Below the pieces are notes generated by a model. The model worked only from the letters and a program-made list of their open reading frames with translations. It was not told the origin of the DNA and made no database searches. Both the position numbers and the translations under genes were made by a program. This document shows positions 59,301-64,000 of a DNA stretch of 64,000 nucleotides, piece after piece. Position 1 is the stretch's first letter; every line of letters begins with the position of its first letter. The DNA comes from Aradus depressus (Eukaryota; Arthropoda; Insecta; Hemiptera; Aradidae), in contig OY759224.1 in NCBI GenBank assembly GCA_963662175.1, positions 28,219,489 through 28,283,488 of the forward strand. The letters are read 5' to 3'.

Positions 59301-62300
59301 ATGAGTCATAAAACCTAACCTAACCTATAATAGAAAAAAATAGTCGATGAATCACCGGCAATGTACTTCCCTAGTATGAATTAATCAATTACATTTTCGC
59401 TCCAACTCCAAAACCAATCAACCGTTTGGGTTAAAAAAATATTGACTTACTTAAGGGCATCTAAATACCCATACTAGGCTTTTTCAGTCAAGCCTTCCTC
59501 CTCTGATATCCATATTCTTGGGCCGATTTCGCGGAAAATTAATAGCTGTCGTCCTTATGGGGTTTTGAATGTAAATATAAAATATCATGTCGTTAGATGT
59601 ATTACAACGGCATTTATTAGAGATTTATACCTCCCAGATTCGGTATCGGTTTGCTAAGCTAGGAGAAATTGGAAAAGTAGGGAACATGGCTAATCTGAAG
59701 AGGGAGGTAACCTGGATAAGAAAGGAGTTGTGGTTGTCCTGAGGGAAGAGTCGCAAAGATCAGACATTGAATTTAAATTGGATAAACAAATGATGATAAA
59801 AAAAAGTTATAATAATTAGTTAGCCTATAAGGCTTTTCGTGGACACTAAAAACATTGTAATGAAAAATACTTATGAAACAAAAATTTAAACAATCACGAA
59901 TATTAGATAAAGTTACCTGAGTAGAGCTGATTATAAATGTGAGTACATCTTTAGATCTTGGTTCGTTCAGAATGGAGTAAATTGTAAACATTTTCAAATT
60001 TCTGCTATGTCTTGGCGAGAGAAGCCACAAGAACATTTGAGCACCAAGACCTCTAAAAGTATAAAAGACAATTTTAAAAACATTATAATTAAATACAGCA
60101 CATAATTTCAAAGAAAAATGTTTCATTTCCTTTGAACCAAATATATTTTTTTGGAAACTTCTCGACACATGAATTTTCTGTTTTAAAGAATAAAAACTTA
60201 AATTATTATTAATTAAACATGATTTTACCTGAGAATATCTCTATTTGCGTAAACTACGTTTGACCAGGAGGTTTTAGTTGAGAGTGATTTTCGCTCAATG
60301 ACTGTAACTAAAGACTGTAGAAGATAGTTCCAAACTTCTCTCACAAAATCAACAACTTTCATCATTTGAGAGCTTAGGACAACCTCATTTTCATTGACTG
60401 GCTCTGAAAAAATAAACAAAACATTTAATAATAATTAAAAAATAAAAATGTCGCCAAGCTTGTCCTCAAGTTACCATTAACAATGTTCAAATTCCTTCCT
60501 CTAACCAAGGACGCTATCCCTACTTTTTACCTGGACAGTAGACTAACATGGAACTCACATACAAGACTTAAACAACAGAAACTGAATCGACGTTACGGAC
60601 TACTCTGACAACAAACTAATAATATATATATATATATATATATATTGATTAACAGAGTCAACAGTATCTTTTCAATGGAGAAGGAATTCGAGGTTCTGTC
60701 GTGTAAATGAAAACTCAATATTTGGCCAACGTTTCGGAAACTATTTATTTCCATCTTCAGGGCAATGCAATGACTTGAGTGGATGTGTGTGGTGAAGGTG
60801 TTGAGAGTTTGTGTGCACACCTTGAAGGAGGAAATAAATAGTTTCCGAAACGTTGGCCGAATATTGAGTTTTCACTTACACGACAGAACCTCGAATTCCT
60901 TCTACATATATATATTATTTAAAAAATAATTATCTTATTAGTAGCGATGGTATAAATGCTGTCTTACCAGTATAAACCACAAAGTCTGTTGCTTTACAAA
61001 TAACGAACTTGAATCTCTCGATAAGGTCATTTTTGGACAGTTTTCCAAGAGTATTCAAACTTGATGAACTAGAAGATGGCTGGTGGTCCATGTCGTCACT
61101 ACTCAACGATATAACTGCCAAAACAAACAAATAAGATAAGTATAATTTATAATTGTAAATATATTTTGAAAGCTTTCATAAAATATAACATAATGTTTTC
61201 TATCTTCCTAGCGCAAGAGCACACTTTAGAAATTATATTTTTGCGGCAACCCTTTAGAATTATTATTGTTATTTGTATTTATAAATTGTTTTTCAAAAAA
61301 GCGACTCAACATGAGAATTGTATTAGTTTAAAAAAAAAATAATGGTTCGCCATCAGTAAACTTGTCTTAGTTTCTAACTAAATCTGTAGACGGCGTTATG
61401 CCGAAACCGGTATTATATATATAAAACTTTCGTGGAATAGACAATATTTTTAAGAAAATAATTTTTTTTTTATTAACGTATGATGGAAATTGCCATTTTA
61501 AGAAAAGGCAGTAAGGGGGTTATCTTTTCGCAATTATTACGCACAGAATTACTTATTTTCTTTTTGGATTGTGTAAGGAGATTCATAAATCATATATAAT
61601 ATATTAATACAAGTTATAGAGATCGAAATTATGCTGCCATATCAATTTTCTAACTATTTACGAAGAAAGAACGCTAGTCTAGGCTGTTCTATGGCATTAT
61701 AAAAACCCAGGCCGGCATAGCGACTCACACACTCTCACTTTTGTACAAGGACACTCACTATCTTGTATTCAATTTTCATTGTGGGTCTATTATATTATAG
61801 TTTATTAATTGTATCTAGTTATTTCACTTATATCTGCCAAGCCGTGGCTGGACCCCGATTTTAAGTACAATATATATTTATCTGTTTCTCTTGTGTCTCT
61901 TTTATTACGATACCACTACCCCTCATTAGATATTCACTTCCACTGCGTATGCCCTAGAGATAATAATCCTAATTAACTGGTTATAATGTTAATAAGGTGG
62001 TAGCAGTCTATATCTGTAATAATAAACTGGTAACAGCGTGGTTATCGTAATAAATTGGTAACAGTCCGTGGTAATATACAGCATCATTTCTCCCATTTAT
62101 TTTTGGCCTTCTCAAAAAAATAGCAATTACAAACATTTCTGGAAGCACTTCCGTCATCAGTATCTATAATACATGTTACTTAACATTTTTTGCAGAGATA
62201 TTGTGGAACACTTAATAAAAAATATAAAGAAAAACGTATGTTTTTTTAAAATATTGTCTATTTCACAAAATATATGGGAGTACTTTTGATATCGCTACAA

Positions 62301-62825
62301 TGTTCAGCCACGACTTAGTAAATACTGAGGCTATCAACGCTCAGCATTTGTTATGTCCTGGCTGAACATGTAGCCCCATATATTTTATCTATTTTGTGAC
62401 ATAGACAATATTTTTTAAAAACTATTTCTTCAGTCAATCAAAACCTTCCTTTTATATAACATATTTATTGAGTTGACTTCTATATTTAAACACTTAGCTA
62501 AACCTTTTCAAGACTTGGTGTTTAAATATAAAAGTCGACTCAATAATTGCCATTTTACGATTGTAAATGCCATTTTTTTTAATAATCTTTAATAATATAT
62601 TATATTACTTCTGAATTATAATTTTCCTGAAAGCGTACCAGATGAGAAGAAAGAAGGCCGCGAAGTGTGAGCGTTGATAGCCTCAGTGATGGCTTTGATG
62701 GCAGATCGGAGCAGACAGCACTGTGCCAGTTTGAGGGCCTCACAGCAGGCAGCACTAGGACTGCAACCAGTCGTCACCTCTAGACCGTGACAGAATTCCA
62801 ACTGGAGGATCACTTCACCAAGGAC
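36676..62825 (-). CDS. LYST: Lysosomal-trafficking regulator (LYST/mauve), C-terminal 20 exons, 5' partial
   Basis: Exons in transcript order: 62825-62639, 61114-60968, 60403-60229, 60052-59917, 58675-58440, 57669-57448, 55376-55270, 54095-53890, 52726-52607, 51928-51684, 50411-50345, 49167-49027, 47433-47195, 46230-45944, 44812-44594, 42864-42684, 41641-41431, 39784-39567, 38962-38891, 36808-36676. They sum to 3,549 nt, 1,182 aa plus stop, with every phase closing. LYST is a giant cytosolic BEACH protein controlling size and fusion of lysosome-related organelles; its loss causes Chediak-Higashi syndrome. Order here: helical region, PH-like domain, BEACH domain, WD40 repeats. [20 protein letters not shown] and [17 protein letters not shown] place it with LYST rather than NBEA, LRBA or WDFY3. 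Animal LYST proteins are usually above 3,000 residues, so most of the N-terminus lies beyond 64000. The donor of the 44812-44594 exon is GTTCAT. A 3' end near an AATAAA on the - strand around 36455 is plausible. Confidence 0.96.
36850..37030 (-). mobile_element. Rearranged MITE fragment of the ACTTCCCCAGC family
   Basis: It contains GTCGAAAAACATGAAATTTC and the motif ATGAACGTATCAACATGAAA with TTTTGTATGTG, in mixed order relative to the reference copy. It lies in the last LYST intron. Confidence 0.4.
37145..37180 (-). ncRNA. Hammerhead ribozyme motif, canonical core with a stem III mismatch (family A)
   Basis: Left-arm partner of the 37216 motif, read on the - strand, sense to LYST. Core CTGAGGA, the four-pair stem II and GAA are identical. 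Stem III reads AGTACC instead of AGTACT, which breaks its closing pair. Confidence 0.7.
37216..37251 (+). ncRNA. Hammerhead ribozyme motif, canonical core (family A, GGTA stem II)
   Basis: Stem I strand TGG (37216-37218), core CTGAGGA (37219-37225), unpaired T, stem II GGTA-GAAA-TACC (37227-37238), GAA (37239-37241), self-complementary stem III AGTACT (37242-37247), H17 = C at 37248, then stem I strand CCA. All core nucleotides fit the CUGANGA...GAAA...UH consensus. With a 6-nt palindrome as stem III it would probably cleave as a dimer, as reported for Penelope-associated hammerheads. It sits in the right arm of a near-perfect inverted repeat and is antisense to LYST. Confidence 0.82.
37645..38217. 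repeat. Second copy of the composite SINE(+)/SINE(-) repeat
   Basis: It repeats 13909-14535 in the same order, including the linker AAACAAATGCCTGGATACGA and the tail ACACAAATCAGTCCTTTCTT. It lies in the last LYST intron. Confidence 0.75.
38400..38545 (-). mobile_element. MITE fragment of the ACTTCCCCAGC family
   Basis: It ends GTGCTGGGGAAGTACCCTAT and CAATGATTCACCGACGAC, the inverse of the family's left end. It lies in the last LYST intron. Confidence 0.6.
40264..40594 (-). mobile_element. tRNA-derived SINE, nearly full length, inverted
   Basis: It opens with the inverted tail GGTTAGGTTAGGTTTTATGA and closes with CACTGAGCTACCGGCGCCCT. Both pol III boxes are intact on the - strand. LYST intron, sense to the gene. 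Confidence 0.88.
40965..41115 (+). mobile_element. Family C hammerhead inverted repeat, decayed
   Basis: Outer ends ATTGTCCAATTCCACA and TGTGGAATTAAACAAT are inverted. The + strand core at 41049 is CTGGCGA (A6 changed), with stem II GGC-GTAA-GCC, GAA and ACCAGT. LYST intron. Confidence 0.6.
41889..42128 (-). mobile_element. tRNA-derived SINE, inverted, with an internal 27-bp duplication
   Basis: The segment AGAGCGCTCTTTCGTAGCTC is repeated twice in tandem at 41933-41985. Left and right portions belong to the inverted family. LYST intron. Confidence 0.7.
42384..42640 (-). mobile_element. tRNA-derived SINE, inverted, degraded
   Basis: Inverted tail TAGTTAGTTATTATGACTCA and body through TTCGATCTTGAGCTCCCTC. 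LYST intron just downstream of the 42864-42684 exon. Confidence 0.7.
42975..43135 (+). mobile_element. tRNA-derived SINE fragment
   Basis: Motifs GGTCGAAACCTGGCCGAGGC and GGGACGTTAAGAGATGGTCC with the 5' head and the tail missing. LYST intron. Confidence 0.6.
44076..44455 (-). mobile_element. MITE of the ACTTCCCCAGC family, reverse orientation
   Basis: It begins TTACTTCCCCAGCAATACGA and AGGGGAAGTAATGTAATCGG and continues through the inverted core. It lies in the LYST intron between the 44812-44594 and 42864-42684 exons. Confidence 0.65.
44968..45222 (+). mobile_element. Truncated copy of the pogo/Tigger-like MITE
   Basis: It matches the first about 250 bp of the 3624-4212 element almost base for base, including CAGTAGACTCTCCCTTATCC, then breaks off abruptly after TTATTACTTCACT. 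It lies in a LYST intron. Confidence 0.85.
46632..46670 (-). ncRNA. Decayed hammerhead-like motif (family H)
   Basis: On the - strand: TGATAAT box, stem II GAC-TAGAGC-GTC, GAA, stem III ACGT, H17 = C. Position 3 is G, so the 3-8 pair is lost and activity is unlikely. LYST intron. Confidence 0.4.
46811..46830 (+). repeat. Run of 20 guanines
   Basis: A homopolymer G tract in an otherwise AT-rich LYST intron; on the transcribed (-) strand it is a C run. Confidence 0.95.
46880..47075 (+). mobile_element. MITE fragment pair of the ACTTCCCCAGC family
   Basis: A forward fragment (GTTGACTTACATAGGGGC) is followed by an inverted one (TTTAGTATGAGGTTTCAGAA), suggesting a head-to-head deletion derivative. 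Confidence 0.45.
47980..48520 (+). pseudogene. LINE 3' end: ORF2 C-terminus, 3'UTR and TA tail
   Basis: An ORF ending at 48364 holds [20 protein letters not shown] and [18 protein letters not shown], the same C-terminal motif class. It is followed by a 3'UTR-like stretch (GGGGGAAGCCCAGCGCTTCC) and a TA-repeat tail at 48493-48516. It lies antisense in a LYST intron. Confidence 0.7.
49236..49545 (-). mobile_element. tRNA-derived SINE, inverted
   Basis: From TTAGTTAGTTATTGTGACTC to ACTACGGGCACCCTC, full length but diverged. LYST intron. Confidence 0.75.
49660..50215 (-). mobile_element. Two further inverted SINE copies in a row
   Basis: 49660-49860 lacks the head; 49945-50215 extends to a degraded head. 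With the copy at 49236 this makes three inverted copies in about 1 kb, separated by a repeated spacer (GGCTGAAATGTTTTTTTTT-like near 49620 and 49900), which suggests local tandem duplication of SINE plus spacer. Confidence 0.65.
50590..50815. mobile_element. Inverted-repeat hammerhead element (family C)
   Basis: Arms share TATTGTCTATTCCACTAAAG and TATTTATAAAAATAAAACTA in inverse orientation, with an extra duplication of GTTATGAACTATTATTTTGA in the middle. LYST intron. Confidence 0.75.
50716..50753 (+). ncRNA. Hammerhead motif, canonical core (family C)
   Basis: Stem I AGAC (50716-50719), core CTGACGA (50720-50726), unpaired T, stem II GGT/GCC-like with one G-U, GAA (50739-50741), stem III ACCGGT (palindrome), H17 = A. 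In the opposite arm the downstream strand is GTTT, which pairs fully with AGAC; in this arm it has mutated to ATTT. Confidence 0.65.
51418..51640. mobile_element. Inverted-repeat element, MITE-like
   Basis: Arms of about 70 bp share GTGTGACATGACCATTACAG, TTTTATACCAACAACGCTTA and a CTCTCTCCCCC stretch in inverse orientation around a 75-bp loop. It ends about 45 bp from the 51928-51684 LYST exon. Confidence 0.7.
52170..52440. repeat. Second copy of the 24300 repeat
   Basis: Same order of motifs, with an internal duplication of AACCATCTCGCAAATAC. LYST intron. Confidence 0.6.
52842..53180 (-). mobile_element. tRNA-derived SINE, full length, inverted
   Basis: From GAGTTAGTTATTGTGACTCA to GAGGTACCGTGGCCCTCTT, including the head complement GGCCGGGTTCTGAACCCGCG. 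LYST intron, about 230 bp from a forward copy at 53405. Confidence 0.8.
53221..53324. repeat. TA microsatellite
   Basis: Two long TA runs separated by TAAATATATAATAAA. LYST intron. Confidence 0.95.
53405..53748 (+). mobile_element. tRNA-derived SINE, full length, with target duplication
   Basis: The tRNA-like head carries a pol III A box (TAGCTCAGTGG) and B box (GGTTCGTAACC). The body includes GGGACGTTAAGCGATGGTCC, and the tail ends ATAAAACCTAACCTAA. A 12-bp target duplication AATTTTAAATGA flanks it (53393-53404 and 53748-53759). It lies in a LYST intron, antisense to the gene. Confidence 0.9.
54340..54590 (+). pseudogene. LINE ORF C-terminal fragment
   Basis: Contains [20 protein letters not shown] and [14 protein letters not shown], then [20 protein letters not shown]: the common RRRGRPRxRWL...W tail of insect non-LTR ORF2 proteins. 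An in-frame stop interrupts it. LYST intron, antisense. Confidence 0.7.
56060..56570. repeat. Minisatellite (~36-bp unit) split by a SINE
   Basis: Units such as GCTGGGTACCACAGCTAGTA with CGTAGTTAGGAACGC occur before (56090-56125) and after (56460-56565) the SINE at 56119. About four units in all. LYST intron. Confidence 0.75.
56119..56460 (+). mobile_element. tRNA-derived SINE, full length, with target duplication
   Basis: Almost identical to the 53405 copy. It is inserted into a minisatellite unit and flanked by GTTAGGAACGC on both sides, an 11-bp target duplication. Confidence 0.9.
58996..59327 (+). mobile_element. tRNA-derived SINE, full length, with target duplication
   Basis: Same family, with intact A and B boxes. 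Flanked by TATAATAGAAAA (58984-58995 and 59326-59337). It has a short internal deletion near 59210. Confidence 0.9.
59345..59635 (+). mobile_element. MITE of the ACTTCCCCAGC family, 3' truncated
   Basis: It begins GATGAATCACCGGCAATGTA and CTTCCCTAG, and holds CTGTCGTCCTTATGGGGTTT. It is cut off before the right end. It lies in a LYST intron. Confidence 0.6.
60679..60904. mobile_element. Inverted-repeat hammerhead element (family G, GGAAA stem II)
   Basis: Arms 60679-60752 and 60830-60904 share AAGGAATTCGAGGTTCTGTC and GGCCAACGTTTCGGAAACTA in inverse orientation. LYST intron between the 61114-60968 and 60403-60229 exons. Confidence 0.8.
60725..60763 (-). ncRNA. Hammerhead ribozyme motif, canonical core, sense to LYST (family G)
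   Basis: On the - strand: stem I GCC, core CTGAAGA, unpaired T, stem II GGAAA-TAAATAG-TTTCC (5 pairs), GAA, self-complementary stem III ACGT, H17 = T, stem I GGC. All core positions canonical. It is transcribed in the sense direction inside a LYST intron. The opposite arm has a mutated core. Confidence 0.82.
61384..61460 (+). mobile_element. Family C single-arm hammerhead relic
   Basis: CTGTAGA box (A6 changed to U), stem II GGC-GTTAT-GCC, GAA, ACCGGT, H17 = A, then the shared outer arm CGTGGAATAGACAATATTTT. LYST intron. A weaker relic of this family lies at 2668-2705 (+). Confidence 0.55.
62171..62425. mobile_element. Inverted-repeat hammerhead element (family A), decayed
   Basis: Same outer sequence (TTTTGCAGAGATATTGTGGA, TATTGTCTATTTCACAAAAT) and inverted arms. 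The core has decayed to CTGAACA, with CAAA in place of GAAA. It lies just downstream of the first LYST exon in the window. Confidence 0.65.
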
Positions 62826-62917
62826 CTGCGCAACACAACAGAATAAGGACATTAACAGATATGTCATATTGACGAGATAGAAGACGAGAAACTCAAAACT
62901 CCGCATGTTTTAATTAA

Positions 62918-63803
62918 CCTTCAACTATCGAAGGGAAAAATGTATACACTATTGCGATGTGGGGTTCGCGGGACCCCAGCTTTGTTTTTCGGTTAAAGCA
63001 AACAACTTACTTAAACTCACAATTTGAAATTAATTTTAATGAGCTAAACATAACTTATACGGGATGAGAAAACTATTAATTCACATAAAAATTATACGAG
63101 ATGAATTTCTTTTTGAGGATTTTAATAAAGTAACACTCAATAAAACGTATTTTGTATTAATAAAGGTACTCATTACAATCAGAGATAATGTTTAAAATAA
63201 TGACAACACTTATAAATCACATTATCATCACGAAATTGGCATAAAAATAGAGAAAAGAAAAAATAAAACTGAATAAAATCTATATCTAATAAAACTCTCA
63301 TGAATAAATTAAAATTTTTGCAGAAACTAATTGAACAGCTTGGCATACATTGCAATCAGGTTCATCTGAGTCGCTACTATGTTCGCAGCTCGCATCATGT
63401 TCACAAAATTTTCGCTATCTTCAATATCCGATATTGTGCAATTTTCCTCGCTCCTGTCTTTCAATTTCCTGTAATATCCGTTCGGCAAAGTCTGGATAAT
63501 CAATTATAAAATTCATCACGATTGTGAGACATTGTAAATTGTTGCTAAAAGACGTAAAAAAAACTGTGTAACGTTTATCTCGATGTGGGGTCTAACAGAC
63601 CCCAAGTAGGTACTACATTTCAACGAAATCGCCTCCTTGAACAACGCTAGGAGACTAAGACTGCATAGATGTCTCAGGGACAATTAATAATAAAAAATCA
63701 GAAGATAAGGTAACCAAAATGCAAAAAACCACCTAACAACAGCATTTTGAAAACTGCTCAGGTTTAGACCCCCTTTTTTAAACCCCACCTCGATAGTTAA
63801 AGG
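62918..63803. mobile_element. piggyBac-like element, internally decayed
   Basis: Ends CCTTCAACTATCGA and the inverse of CCTTTAACTATCGA are flanked by TTAA on the left and TCAA on the right, i.e. a TTAA target with one mutation. Subterminal palindromes GATGTGGGGTTCGCGGGACC and GATGTGGGGTCTAACAGACC lie at both sides. Length 886 bp. It is in the LYST intron upstream of the first exon seen. Confidence 0.7.
63340..63532 (-). pseudogene. N-terminal remnant of a piggyBac-type transposase
   Basis: From an ATG at 63532 on the - strand, shifting frames give PDFAERILQEIERQE, ENCTISDIEDSENF and CEHSSDSDEPDC. The acidic/serine-rich SDIEDSE and SSDSDEPDC style is typical of piggyBac N-termini. Several frameshifts and no catalytic domain; not functional. 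Confidence 0.5.
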
Positions 63804-64000
63804 TCAACAGAAGCAGTTCATCTAGAGGGTACTGAAAAATATAGATATACTCATACTAATAAGGCGTAGATATACTAATAAAGTATATATATATACTAAC
63901 AAGGTAAAAATATACTAATAAGGCATATATATATATACTAATAAGGCACAGATATAATACTAATAAAGGCATGGACATAATACTAAACATGGACATAGAA

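Larger units (their letters stand above)
57448..62825 (-). other. LYST: LYST region upstream of the PH-BEACH unit (exons 1-6 seen here)
   Basis: About 367 residues, mostly predicted helical by composition, with a serine tract (QPSSSSSS) in the second exon and an alanine/glutamate-rich helix in the fifth ([19 protein letters not shown]). It ends [20 protein letters not shown], which runs into the conserved SWELDPTEG motif. In human LYST the same junction precedes the PH-like domain. Confidence 0.8.
62826..64000 (-). other. LYST intron upstream of the first visible exon
   Basis: Apart from the piggyBac-like element it contains only a diverged short repeat at 63840-64000 (units like ATATACTAATAAGGCATA) and no exon-like frame on the - strand. 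The next LYST exon must lie beyond the window. Confidence 0.6.

Noticed and set aside
1..64000. CRISPR array, operon or bacterial island
   Set aside because: Spliced genes, SINEs and intron structure are eukaryotic throughout; the tandem repeats have no spacer pattern.

Overview
This is eukaryotic nuclear DNA: four spliced protein-coding genes, AT-rich introns and a heavy load of short mobile elements. Protein similarity, intron style and repeat content point to an arthropod, most likely an insect; I cannot fix the order. I assembled every exon by hand, and junction phases close across all four genes.

Layout. (1) About 0.7-13.6 kb, + strand: an OTUD7/Cezanne-type deubiquitinase (OTU protease plus C-terminal A20 zinc finger), 9 exons, 561 aa. 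(2) 22.3-30.0 kb, - strand: an orthologue of HINFP, the histone H4 transcription factor, 9 exons and ten zinc fingers; it faces gene 1 tail to tail across about 8.7 kb of repeats. (3) 30.9-33.1 kb, + strand: NDUFB2, a small complex I subunit, 3 exons, 101 aa, complete, divergent from HINFP across about 0.94 kb. (4) 36.7-62.8 kb, - strand: the last 20 exons (1,182 aa) of a LYST/Chediak-Higashi-type BEACH protein, with PH-like, BEACH and WD40 parts; its 5' end lies beyond the window. The four genes have unrelated housekeeping roles: ubiquitin editing, histone gene control, respiration and lysosome trafficking.

Repeats. A tRNA-derived SINE of about 340 bp occurs about two dozen times in both orientations; three copies have 11-12 bp target duplications. 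There is a MITE family with ends ACTTCCCCAGC, a pogo/Tigger-like MITE with TA duplications, a piggyBac-like relic, a second tRNA-like SINE, decayed LINE 3' ends, TA and CA microsatellites and a minisatellite.

The most interesting signal is a set of long hairpin (inverted-repeat) elements whose arms carry hammerhead ribozyme motifs. At least nine families, unrelated outside the catalytic core, share one plan: stem I, CTGANGA, one extra unpaired base, a stem II hairpin, GAA, a very short and usually self-complementary stem III, H17, stem I. The best copies have a fully canonical core. Two families carry a paired C3-to-U and G8-to-A change that keeps the 3-8 base pair. Several sit inside introns, one of them canonical and in the sense direction of LYST. 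Such short-stem-III hammerheads are known from Penelope-like retroelements; I see no reverse transcriptase of that type here, so these look like non-autonomous, snap-back ribozyme elements.
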